A stretch of DNA of 6,777 nt from Candidatus Omnitrophota bacterium. Its GTDB lineage: Bacteria > Omnitrophota > Gorgyraeia > Gygaellales > Profunditerraquicolaceae. The notes beneath the pieces are model-generated. The model was not told the origin of the DNA. It saw only the letters and a program-made list of their open reading frames with translations, and did not search any database. Every line of letters begins with the position of its first letter. Position 1 is the first letter of the stretch. The stretch is from NCBI GenBank assembly GCA_028687205.1, contig JAQUAP010000063.1:1-6777 (forward strand). The letters are read 5' to 3'. Shown one piece after another: positions 1 through 6,404 of the stretch. Made by a program: the position numbers and the translations under genes.

Positions 1-14
1 ACTTTTATTTTCAT
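1..14 (-). CDS. Possible start of the next gene in the operon (truncated by window edge)
   Basis: On the minus strand the nadD TGA (13-11) overlaps an ATG at 14-12 to give ATGA, the same arrangement as proA/nadD. The frame continues M-K-I-K to the window edge. Only four codons are visible and no strong ribosome binding site precedes it, so product and even reality are uncertain. Genes such as rsfS often follow nadD, but nothing here identifies it. Confidence 0.25.
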
Positions 15-577
15 TTATACAGCCATTTTTTATTAATATAATTAAAGACGCTTTCCGGGACTAAATAACGGAACGACTTATTTTCTTTGATGCAGCGGTG
101 CACCTCAAATCCCGAAACATCCACCGCTCTTATCCCGAGCGTCTGGATATAGGCCGGAATTTTTTCTAAGGGGTATCCCGGGCGCGTAGCCGCGACAAAC
201 TTGACCATTTTATTAATCTCGGCCAGGTCCTTCCAATCGTCCAGGTATTTAAGCAGGTCTGAGCCGATGATAAAATAGAGTTCATCAGCAGGATATTTGC
301 GTTTAAATTCCTTTAGCGTATCTATTGTGTAAGAGCGGCCCTGCCTCTTTATCTCTATGTCTGAGACAGCAAAATACTTATTGCCTTTTATGGCAAGTTT
401 TAGCATCCTGAGGCGGCTGCTGGAAGCGGCAATATCGCCATTATCTTTATGCGGCGGGAGGTTCGCCGGGACAAAAATTATTTTTTCTAAACCTAATTTC
501 TCCCTTGCCTCTTCAGCGAGGATTAAATGGCCTAGGTGCACCGGGTTAAATGTTCCGCCTAATATACCGATTTTCAT
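11..577 (-). CDS. nadD: Nicotinate-nucleotide adenylyltransferase
   Basis: A 188-residue nucleotidyltransferase that joins ATP and nicotinate mononucleotide to give deamido-NAD in NAD synthesis. The first ATP-binding motif GTFNPVHLGH (8-17) is intact. Substrate-side segments PPHK (41-44), RSYTIDTL (81-88), IIGSDLLKYLDDW (104-115), ATRPGY (130-135) and the family C-terminus FRYLVPESVFNYI (169-181) are also present, and the length is normal. The second motif, normally IS[SA]TxIR, reads VSGFEVH (154-160), lacking the conserved Thr and Arg. The reading frame is otherwise clean, so this looks like true divergence rather than a frameshift. The ATG overlaps the proA TGA (ATGA, 577-574) and AGGTGAGAGA lies just upstream, so translation is coupled to proA. 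In many bacteria nadD follows obg or proA in this way. Confidence 0.95.
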   Translation of the reverse strand: MKIGILGGTFNPVHLGHLILAEEAREKLGLEKIIFVPANLPPHKDNGDIAASSSRLRMLKLAIKGNKYFAVSDIEIKRQGRSYTIDTLKEFKRKYPADELYFIIGSDLLKYLDDWKDLAEINKMVKFVAATRPGYPLEKIPAYIQTLGIRAVDVSGFEVHRCIKENKSFRYLVPESVFNYINKKWLYK

Positions 578-1833
578 TCTCTCACCTGGCCGCTGCCCCA
601 GACCGCATACTTATAAGTAGTCAGTTCTTCTAAGGCCATCGGGCCGCGTGCATGCAGCTTATCCGTTGAGATGCCTATTTCAGCGCCCATGCCGAATTGA
701 TTTCCGTCGGTAAAACGCGTGGAGGCATTTACATAGACACAGGCAGAATCAACCTTTTTTAAAAACTCCCTGGCGTTCTTCTCATCATCAGTAATGATAC
801 TATCAGAATGGTGCGAACCATATTCGTTGATATGCGTAATTGCCTCATCCAGGCTGGCTACCACTTTCACTGCCAGGATTAAGTCAGAATATTCAGTGCG
901 GTAATCCGCATCTTTCGCTTTCTTTATCCCCTCTTTTCCGATTTGCTGCGTAAGGGGACAGCCGCGTATTTCTACGCCCGCCTCTTTAAATTTCTTGAGC
1001 ATTCCCGGTAAAAACCGGATAGCTGCATCGCGGTGGACAAGCATGCTCTCCATAGCGTTACAGACTCCCGGACGTTGCACCTTGGCGTTAAAACAGATCT
1101 TTTCCGCCATATTTAAATCCGCGTCATCATCAACATAGACATGGCAAATACCTTTGTAGTGCTTAATCACCGGGATACGCGATAACGCGACTACTTTTTT
1201 AATCAGCCCTTCTCCGCCGCGCGGAATAACCAGATCAATGTAAGCATTTAATTTAAGCAAAATATTGACCGCTTGCCTGTTTTTGGTAGCAATAATATTT
1301 ATGCTACCCTGCGGCAGCTTGTTTTTTTTAAATATTTCATTAAGCGCCTCGAAAATAGCGAGATTAGAATGCAACGCCTCGCTCCCTCCTCTTAGGATTA
1401 CGCTATTCCCGGATTTAAAGGCCAGACCGATACAGTCCGCGGTAACATTCGGACGGGATTCGTAGATAATCGCGATTACCCCTATGGGGACGCGTACCTT
1501 GTGTATCTGCAAGCCCGAAGAGACCTGCCAGGCTTTAATCTCTGCGCCTACCGGGTCAGCTAACCTTGAGACAGCCAGGAGGCACTTAGCCATATCTTCT
1601 ATTCTTTGCTCATTAAGCGCTAATCGGTCAATAAAGGCTGCGGATAAGCGGCTGGCCTTGGCTAAAGCAATATCTTTCTTATTCGCTTTTAATATCTGCT
1701 CTTTATTATTTTGCAGGCTTGCGGACATTTCTTCCAGGATCCTGTTCTTATCGGATGCCGTAAGATTGGCAAGAACCCTGGAGGCGCTTAAGGCGTTTTT
1801 GGCGATCTGAGTGATTTGTTTTTTGAGCTCCAT
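574..1833 (-). CDS. proA: Gamma-glutamyl phosphate reductase (glutamate-5-semialdehyde dehydrogenase)
   Basis: A 419-residue cytoplasmic enzyme of the aldehyde dehydrogenase superfamily, full length (the E. coli protein is 417). It reduces the ProB product gamma-glutamyl phosphate with NADPH to glutamate-5-semialdehyde, which cyclises on the way to proline. Visible family motifs are YESRPNVTADC (124-134), FKSGNSVILRGGSEA (139-153), IPRGGEGLI (203-211), the catalytic cysteine C258 in QRPGVCNAMESMLVH, GSHHSD (339-344), VYVNASTRFTDG (366-377), GMGAEIGIST (381-390) and RGPMALEELTTYKY (396-409). The ATG at 1833 lies five bases after the proB stop with only an A-rich, weak ribosome binding site, so it probably depends on proB translation. 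Its TGA overlaps the nadD ATG. ProC, the last enzyme of the pathway, is not in this window. Confidence 0.97.
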   Translation of the reverse strand: MELKKQITQIAKNALSASRVLANLTASDKNRILEEMSASLQNNKEQILKANKKDIALAKASRLSAAFIDRLALNEQRIEDMAKCLLAVSRLADPVGAEIKAWQVSSGLQIHKVRVPIGVIAIIYESRPNVTADCIGLAFKSGNSVILRGGSEALHSNLAIFEALNEIFKKNKLPQGSINIIATKNRQAVNILLKLNAYIDLVIPRGGEGLIKKVVALSRIPVIKHYKGICHVYVDDDADLNMAEKICFNAKVQRPGVCNAMESMLVHRDAAIRFLPGMLKKFKEAGVEIRGCPLTQQIGKEGIKKAKDADYRTEYSDLILAVKVVASLDEAITHINEYGSHHSDSIITDDEKNAREFLKKVDSACVYVNASTRFTDGNQFGMGAEIGISTDKLHARGPMALEELTTYKYAVWGSGQVRE

Positions 1834-1838
1834 CTTTT

Positions 1839-2897
1839 TTATAGTATTACAATATTGTCGCGGTGGATTATCTCTTTACCGAAACGCTTCCCTTGCACTT
1901 TTTCCAATTCCCTGACAGCGAGGCCGGCTTTACCGCGGGCAAACTCAACGTCTCTATTATCGCAAATACTGACAATGTCTCCACAGGAAAAATTTCCCGA
2001 GCAAGAGACTATGCCTACGGAGAGCAGGCTTTTTTTATTCAACAAGGCTTTTTTTGCGCCATCATCGACGAGAATTTTGCCTTTAGACTTAGTGCCATAG
2101 GCCATCCAACTCTGTTTAGCGCTGAGGCTCTTCCTGGAGATAAAAAGAGTCCCGTATTTCTGCGCATCAGCGGCTAACGCAACAATGACATCCTGTTTAT
2201 TTCCATTAGCTATCACGCAGGGTATGCCAGCGGCTATAGCAATTTTAGCTGCTTCTAATTTAGTAACCATCCCACCTACGCTGGTTTGTTTCTTCGTGGG
2301 AGAGGCAAGGGCTTTTATCCCGGAGTCAATCTCATTGATTACCCTGATCACTTTTCCCTGCCTGTCCAGAAGTCCGTCTACATCAGAAAGCATAATCAAT
2401 AAATCCGCCTCAACCATGGAAGCAACGAGGCTGGAAAGCTTATCGTTATCACCAAACTTAATTTCATCGGCGGAAATCGTATCGTTTTCGTTAACAACCG
2501 GAATACTCTTTAATCTCCATAAGGTTAAGATCGTATTCCTGGCATTTAAATAACGCTTCCGATTATCAAAATCGTCATAGGTAAGAAGAATCTGGGCGCA
2601 ATTCTTATTTCTCTTTTCAAAATAAGACTGGTACTTGCCCATTAAACGATGCTGGCCGATAGCGGCAACAGCCTGCAGGCAAGAAAGCTCCTTAGGGCGG
2701 TTTTTCATTTTAAGTATATGCATCCCTAAGGCAATCGCTCCGGAAGAAACAATAATAACCTCATGCCCCCTGTCGGATAAAGAGGCGACCTGTTCAACCA
2801 GGTGGCCAAAGACATCCGCGGCGATATTATTATTCCAAAACAAAGAACCGCTGCTGACTTTGATTACTATCCTCTTATAATTTTTCTGCGACTGCAT
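1839..2897 (-). CDS. proB: Glutamate 5-kinase (gamma-glutamyl kinase)
   Basis: A 352-residue cytoplasmic enzyme that phosphorylates L-glutamate with ATP to gamma-glutamyl phosphate, the first and normally proline-inhibited step of proline synthesis. The amino-acid kinase domain shows the nucleotide-site lysine region VIKVSSGSL (11-19), SSGAIALG (51-58), VNENDTIS (135-142), GDNDKLS (149-155), LSDVDGL (170-176) and GGMVTKLEAA (208-217). A C-terminal PUA domain runs from about 270 to the end (ILVDDGAKKALL, GNFSCGDIVSI, IIHRDNIVIL). I chose ATG 2897 rather than the in-frame ATG at 2918 because GGAGG lies eight bases upstream of it and the family N-terminus fits; the longer form would add seven residues. 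The gene overlaps obg by 23 bases and ends five bases before proA. The usual KxG[ST] after the lysine reads KVSS, see findings. Confidence 0.96.
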   Translation of the reverse strand: MQSQKNYKRIVIKVSSGSLFWNNNIAADVFGHLVEQVASLSDRGHEVIIVSSGAIALGMHILKMKNRPKELSCLQAVAAIGQHRLMGKYQSYFEKRNKNCAQILLTYDDFDNRKRYLNARNTILTLWRLKSIPVVNENDTISADEIKFGDNDKLSSLVASMVEADLLIMLSDVDGLLDRQGKVIRVINEIDSGIKALASPTKKQTSVGGMVTKLEAAKIAIAAGIPCVIANGNKQDVIVALAADAQKYGTLFISRKSLSAKQSWMAYGTKSKGKILVDDGAKKALLNKKSLLSVGIVSCSGNFSCGDIVSICDNRDVEFARGKAGLAVRELEKVQGKRFGKEIIHRDNIVIL

Positions 2898-3840
2898 CGA
2901 GTAATTCCTCCAGGCCATCTTTATTTAAAGCGGATATAGGATATACTTTTTTCTTGATTACTTTCTTAAATTTTTTTAAGTTTTCTTTTGCGCCTTCCAA
3001 ATCCATCTTATTAGCCGCGATAACCTGAATTTTTCTGCCCAGCGCAGCGGCATAACCTTTTAACTCCCGGTTTATCGTCTTATAATCCTCTAAAGGGTCC
3101 CTGCCTTCAAAACCCGCCATATCAATCATGTGGATAAGGATTTTCGTGCGCTCAACATGCCTTAAAAACCTGTCGCCTAAGCCCCTGCCTTCTGCAGAAC
3201 CCTTAATCAGGCCGGGGATATCCGCGGCGATAAAGTTTTTATTCTTATGCCTGACCAACCCCAGGACCGGAAATTTAGTCGTAAACGGATACGCCGCAAT
3301 TTTGGGCTGGGCATTGGAGATATGGGAAATCAAGGTAGATTTTCCCGCGTTCGGAAAACCTACCACGCCTACTTCGGCAATGAGCTTTAAATCCAGAATT
3401 AATTCTTTTGCTTCGCCCGGCTCGCCAGGTTCGCCTTGAAGATTATGCTTATTATTGCCCTTACCGCCCTTACCGCCGGAAGCTGCAACAATCTCCTCGC
3501 GGTCATCTTTAAGGTCGCGTAAAATACAATTGTTTTTGGCATCGGTGACGGTAGTGCCTACCGGCACCCGGATAACCAAAGGCTGGCCTTCCCGGCCCCG
3601 CTTGTTATTACTGGAGCCGTGACCGCCGTGCGCCCCGCTAAAATGCTGGTTATACTTTAGATCCAAGAGCGTATGCAGGTTCCTGTCGCTGCGGATAATA
3701 ATATCCGAGCCCTTGCCGCCGTCTCCTCCATCGGGCTTTCCCCAGCGCATAAATTTATCGCGGTATAAGCTAGAGCTGCCCGTCCCTCCATTACCGGCCT
3801 TGACAAAGATCTTCGCCTGGTCAACAAACGCAATAGACAC
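2875..3840 (-). CDS. obg: GTPase Obg/CgtA
   Basis: A 321-residue GTPase that assists late 50S subunit assembly and links it to the cell's GTP/ppGpp state. The glycine-rich Obg fold is residues 1-157 (FVDQAKIFVKAGNGGTGS, KPDGGDGGKGSD, SGAHGGHGSSNNK, GGKGGKGNN, LQGEPGEPGE). The G domain follows: G1 GFPNAGKST (161-169), G2 YPFTTKFP (184-191), G3 DIPG (207-210), G4 NKMD (277-280) and G5 ISAL (302-305). The protein ends soon after G5, so the C-terminal OCT domain found in Firmicutes is absent, which is common elsewhere. The start is GTG at 3840, five bases after rplU, with only a weak ribosome binding site (TTAAGTAAA), so coupling to rplU translation is likely. The stop lies inside proB. The part just before the G domain is shorter than in E. 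coli or Bacillus Obg. Confidence 0.97.
   Translation of the reverse strand: MSIAFVDQAKIFVKAGNGGTGSSSLYRDKFMRWGKPDGGDGGKGSDIIIRSDRNLHTLLDLKYNQHFSGAHGGHGSSNNKRGREGQPLVIRVPVGTTVTDAKNNCILRDLKDDREEIVAASGGKGGKGNNKHNLQGEPGEPGEAKELILDLKLIAEVGVVGFPNAGKSTLISHISNAQPKIAAYPFTTKFPVLGLVRHKNKNFIAADIPGLIKGSAEGRGLGDRFLRHVERTKILIHMIDMAGFEGRDPLEDYKTINRELKGYAAALGRKIQVIAANKMDLEGAKENLKKFKKVIKKKVYPISALNKDGLEELLDAVAEKL
2904..2910 (-). promoter_or_regulatory. Ribosome binding site deciding the proB start
   Basis: The minus strand reads CTGGAGGAATTACTCG just before the ATG at 2897. GGAGG at this distance is the strongest Shine-Dalgarno match among the coupled genes. It lies within the last codons of obg and downstream of the alternative ATG at 2918, so it argues for the shorter ProB. 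Confidence 0.75.
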
Positions 3841-3845
3841 TTTAC

Positions 3846-4163
3846 TTAACTGCCTATCTCAATGGATTTAATTTTAAGCTGGGTAAGCTTGGCGCGGTGG
3901 CCTTTTTCCCAATGCGAGCTCTTCCGGCGGCGGTATTTAAAGGCAGTGGTTTTTTCGCCGCTTACCTGGCCTAAAACTTCAGCCGTCACCTTGGCATTCT
4001 TTAAATAGGGCTGGCCGATCTCCACTTTTTTGTCTTTAGAGACTAGAAGTACCTTATCCAGGACAATCTCCTTGCCCTCTTTGGCTGATTGCTTATCCAC
4101 GACCAGCAAATCGTCCTTAGTCACATTATACTGTTTTGCTCCAACTTCAATTATAGCATACAT
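3846..4163 (-). CDS. rplU: 50S ribosomal protein L21
   Basis: A 105-residue protein of normal bL21 length that binds 23S rRNA in the large ribosomal subunit. It begins YAIIEVGAKQYNV (the usual YAIIExGGKQY, here with Ala for the second Gly of the pair), has the central VxxVLLVSKDKKVEIGQPYL beta-barrel segment, and carries the basic rRNA-binding stretch FKYRRRKSSHWEKGHRAKLT at about residues 75-94, ending LKIKSIEIGS. It starts with ATG behind a clear GGGAGAG site and is the first gene behind the promoter at 4210-4238. Its TAA is only five bases from the GTG of obg. The usual partner gene rpmA (L27) does not follow it. Confidence 0.97.
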   Translation of the reverse strand: MYAIIEVGAKQYNVTKDDLLVVDKQSAKEGKEIVLDKVLLVSKDKKVEIGQPYLKNAKVTAEVLGQVSGEKTTAFKYRRRKSSHWEKGHRAKLTQLKIKSIEIGS

Positions 4164-4209
4164 TTTTGACTCTCCCTTTTAGTAGATTTGGCTGAATTTT
4201 AAGAGATGT
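4164..4209 (-). promoter_or_regulatory. rplU leader with Shine-Dalgarno sequence
   Basis: The stretch between the -10 element and the rplU ATG contains GGGAGAG (4176-4170), six bases from the start codon, a good Shine-Dalgarno match that fixes the rplU start. The leader is short and AU-rich. I see no convincing stem-loop and no resemblance that would support a folded L21 leader structure. A weak CUCUU segment near its 5' end could pair with the purine-rich site through G-U pairs, but this is too weak to call. Confidence 0.5.
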
Positions 4210-4238
4210 ATTATATAATAATAAGCCAGCGGGGTCAA
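4210..4238 (-). promoter_or_regulatory. Strong sigma70-type promoter for rplU-obg-proBA-nadD
   Basis: On the minus strand TTGACC (4238-4233, five of six matches to -35) is followed by a spacer of exactly 17 bases and a perfect TATAAT (4215-4210). This is the best promoter match I found in the window. It sits 7 bases after the rng stop and predicts a start near 4203, leaving about 40 bases of 5' leader before the rplU ATG. It would give a strong, separate supply of L21 and Obg on top of read-through from rng. Not experimentally shown. Confidence 0.75.
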
Positions 4239-4245
4239 GGCAAAA

Positions 4246-5688
4246 TTAGGCGAGGCGGACGTCTTCGATGTGCAAGGTAGGATTGGAGACAAGGTTGACC
4301 TTGGTTTTAAACCTGTATTCGATAGACCTCAGGTCTCCCTTGTTCTTCAATATCTCGTCAATAACCGCGGGAGAAAGCGTAAGGTTAACCTGTTTTGCTG
4401 TTTTGCCTTTCAAAAATTTCTTTAGCTCCTTTAAGGCGTAAATACCCATCGTCATCGCGGATTTGACCCTTCCCCTACCCTGGCAATACGGGCAAGTCTG
4501 GTAGGAGAGCATCTGCACGGTTTTATGCACCCTCTCCCGGGTCATCTCTACTACGCCGAATTTAGAAATCCCCAGGATATCGTATTTTGCGCGGTCCGCG
4601 CTTAAAGCCCTTTTGAGCAGGTTAAATACTTCGCGGCGGTGCCCCTCTTTTTCCATATCAATAAAATCAATGACGATTATCCCGCCTAAATCGCGCAGTA
4701 CCAGCTGCCGGGCTATCTCAAGCGCTGCCTCGCAATTTACCTTAAAAACAGTCTCCTCCTGGCTGAGCCTCTTCTTGAAACCCCCGCTGTTTACGTCAAT
4801 GACGACCAGTCCCTCCGTCGGCTCAATAACCAGGTAGGCTTTAGATTTCAGGTAGACCCTACTCTCATCTATGCGGTTAATCTGTTTTTCAATATCTTTA
4901 GCGGCGAATAAATCATCCCCGCGGTAAAATTCTACTTTTTTCGCCAGGTAACTCAGGAAGGTGCGCATAAAATTCTGGATACGGTAATATTCGGGTTTGG
5001 AATCCACAATCAATTTTGAGACGTCTTCGGTAAAAGAATCCCGGATTGCCCTTAAAGTAAGGTCATATTCTTCATAAATCAGGCTGGGCGCTTTTTTCTC
5101 CTTGACAATTTTTTCCAGCCTCTTCCATAATTTGTAGAGAAACTGCGCGTCGCGGCCCAACTCCAGCTTAGACTTACCGCAGGCGGCGGTGCGCACGATA
5201 AAACCCACGTCTTTCGGAAGTTTAAGCTCATTAAATATCTGGCGCAGGCGCCTTCTCTCGGCATCATCTTCAATGCGGCGCGATATCCCCACCTGTTTAT
5301 CCTGGGGCATGATCACCAGGTACCTGCCGGCGAGGCCGATGTGCGTGGATAACCTGGGGCCCTTAGTGCCGAATGACTCTTTTACTACCTGGACCAGCAC
5401 CTCCTGGCCTTTTTTAATCTCCTTGGGCGACTGCGCCCTTGGCGTATCCACCGACTCAAAAGCAAATTCTATTTCGGATAGATAAAGAAAACCCTTCTTT
5501 GGCAGGCCGATATCCACGAAGGCCGCGCCCAGAGAAGGCAGGACAGCCTCAATCTTACCCTTATAGATATTGCCGACAATCGTCCTGTCTTGCGGCCTTT
5601 CAATAGAGAATTCCTGAAGCTCGCCGTTGTTTACGACGGCTACGCGTTTTTCCTGCGGCTCAATATTAACTAAAATTTCTTTCGACAT
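4246..5688 (-). CDS. rng: Ribonuclease G (RNase E/G family endoribonuclease)
   Basis: A 480-residue enzyme of RNase G length, without the long degradosome scaffold of RNase E. It cuts single-stranded AU-rich RNA in the cytoplasm, with family roles in rRNA 5' maturation and mRNA decay. An S1 RNA-binding fold covers roughly residues 35-115 (GNIYKGKIEAVLPSLGAAFVDIG), followed by the 5'-sensor/RNase H-like part (LSTHIGLAGRYLVIMPQ, GISRRIED). The two catalytic metal-binding aspartates are visible as D298 in VIDVNSGGF and D341 in IVIDFIDME, 43 residues apart as in E. coli RNase E. The zinc-link motif CPYCQGRG supplies C399 and C402. After it comes a short C-terminal domain ending ..EDVRLA. The ATG at 5688 overlaps the upstream gene by 23 bases, with a GGGGAT/GAGAT purine-rich site before it. 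No terminator follows its TAA, so transcripts may run into rplU. Confidence 0.97.
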   Translation of the reverse strand: MSKEILVNIEPQEKRVAVVNNGELQEFSIERPQDRTIVGNIYKGKIEAVLPSLGAAFVDIGLPKKGFLYLSEIEFAFESVDTPRAQSPKEIKKGQEVLVQVVKESFGTKGPRLSTHIGLAGRYLVIMPQDKQVGISRRIEDDAERRRLRQIFNELKLPKDVGFIVRTAACGKSKLELGRDAQFLYKLWKRLEKIVKEKKAPSLIYEEYDLTLRAIRDSFTEDVSKLIVDSKPEYYRIQNFMRTFLSYLAKKVEFYRGDDLFAAKDIEKQINRIDESRVYLKSKAYLVIEPTEGLVVIDVNSGGFKKRLSQEETVFKVNCEAALEIARQLVLRDLGGIIVIDFIDMEKEGHRREVFNLLKRALSADRAKYDILGISKFGVVEMTRERVHKTVQMLSYQTCPYCQGRGRVKSAMTMGIYALKELKKFLKGKTAKQVNLTLSPAVIDEILKNKGDLRSIEYRFKTKVNLVSNPTLHIEDVRLA

Positions 5689-5971
5689 TTTTTATCTCTA
5701 TCCCCAGCGGTAATTGCCCCTGCAGCTTAGCTTTGAACTCTTCCTCTTTAACCGGAAGCCTTAAAACAATAGCCGCCTCTTCGTGTTCGCTCTCTAATCC
5801 TAATTTCAGCGCCCGCTTAAAACTAAGCCTGGGGTGCGGCGAAAAACCCTCGCTCATCTTAAGCGGCAGGCCTGCGCGGCGCATTGCCCGCATAAAAAGG
5901 CGCATCAGGTCTAAATGCCCTATATATTTCATCGCGCCTTTTTTGGAAAAAATAAAATTTAATTTATACAC
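5666..5971 (-). CDS. DUF2344 / TIGR03936 radical-SAM-associated protein, half-length
   Basis: A 101-residue protein that matches only the N-terminal half of the DUF2344 (TIGR03936) family. The family signature is clear: YIGHLDLMRLFMRAMRRAG at 16-34 and GLPLKMSEGFSPHPRLSF at 34-51, followed by a GLESEHEEA segment (58-66). Family members are usually about twice as long and are typically encoded next to, or fused with, a radical SAM protein and just upstream of rng. Here the downstream rng is present, but no radical SAM gene is adjacent. I chose the GTG start at 5971 because AGGTGA (5980-5975) lies at normal spacing; a TTG at 5974 is in frame but abuts that motif. The TAA stop at 5668-5666 lies inside rng, a 23-base overlap that suggests translational coupling. 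The exact function of the family is not established; its link to RNA or translation is inferred from neighbourhood. Confidence 0.8.
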   Translation of the reverse strand: MYKLNFIFSKKGAMKYIGHLDLMRLFMRAMRRAGLPLKMSEGFSPHPRLSFKRALKLGLESEHEEAAIVLRLPVKEEEFKAKLQGQLPLGIEIKNVERNFS

Positions 5972-5978
5972 CAATCAC

Positions 5979-6395
5979 CTATTCTTGTTTGTCGCAATCT
6001 TCCGAAATCAATAAACTGCCGGTGGTAACGGTAAAAACAATCTTACCGGTCAGCTTGCACCGCGTAGGCAGCGCCTGGCAGCTATAGCCGCCGGCATCAA
6101 GGCGGCTGCAGTTATAAGTGTAGCCCTTGATAGGCGATTGTTTTACATAATCCCTGTCGAGATAGGCGGGGCTGCTTTGCGTCAAAACAGAGACCTTGTC
6201 CGGATACGCCCCCCGGTTATCTTTGGCATAATTCTCCAGGGCAGTAGAGATGAGCCTGAGCGTAGACTGGGCGTTGGATTCGTTTTGGGAGCAGGTCAGG
6301 CTGATGGCCTTATCCGGGATCACTCTTAACAATAAGGCGGATAACGCGATAACAATCATTATGACGACAAAACTTCTGGCTTTTTTATCTTTCAT
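5979..6395 (-). CDS. Membrane-anchored type IV pilin/pseudopilin-like protein
   Basis: A 138-residue protein. It has a short basic N-terminus (MKDKKAR), one hydrophobic segment at about residues 8-26, then a soluble part resembling the globular half of type IV pilins and type II secretion major pseudopilins: a helix (NAQSTLRLISTALENYAKDN, 41-60), a YP motif after it (64-65), an L-x-x-L stretch, a PIKGYTYN segment (88-95) and a strand-rich end with TTGSLLISED. It has five cysteines (35, 96, 106, 113, 134), which could form disulfides outside the membrane. The usual prepilin peptidase site, a glycine followed by FTLIE with Glu at +5, is absent: the matching place reads RSFVVIMIVI. It therefore probably stays as a bitopic membrane protein, if the pilin relationship is right. 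No Shine-Dalgarno sequence precedes the ATG. It ends in TAG within the ribosome binding site of the next gene. Specific role unknown. Confidence 0.7.
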   Translation of the reverse strand: MKDKKARSFVVIMIVIALSALLLRVIPDKAISLTCSQNESNAQSTLRLISTALENYAKDNRGAYPDKVSVLTQSSPAYLDRDYVKQSPIKGYTYNCSRLDAGGYSCQALPTRCKLTGKIVFTVTTGSLLISEDCDKQE

Positions 6396-6404
6396 AATTG
6401 ATTT

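Noticed and set aside
1484..2177. Plus-strand open frames of 94-108 residues opposite proA and proB
   Set aside because: They are antisense to conserved enzymes with intact motifs, show no family motif and no consistent ribosome binding site; they are the expected complement of coding sequence.
3421..3480. Short GC-rich tandem-like repeats (taccgccctt units)
   Set aside because: These are the codons of the glycine-rich GGKGGKGN and GEPGEPGE segments of the Obg domain, a normal family feature, not a separate repeat element.
2875..3840. Obg as a truncated gene
   Set aside because: It ends shortly after G5, but all G motifs and the Obg fold are complete, and lack of a C-terminal OCT domain is common in the family.
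4164..4209. Structured L21 autoregulatory leader or riboswitch before rplU
   Set aside because: The predicted leader is only about 40 bases, AU-rich, and shows no convincing stem beyond weak G-U containing pairings.
5079..5273. Minus-strand 64-residue open frame inside rng
   Set aside because: It lies wholly within the well-supported RNase G frame, has a low-complexity basic composition and matches no family; it is a shadow frame.
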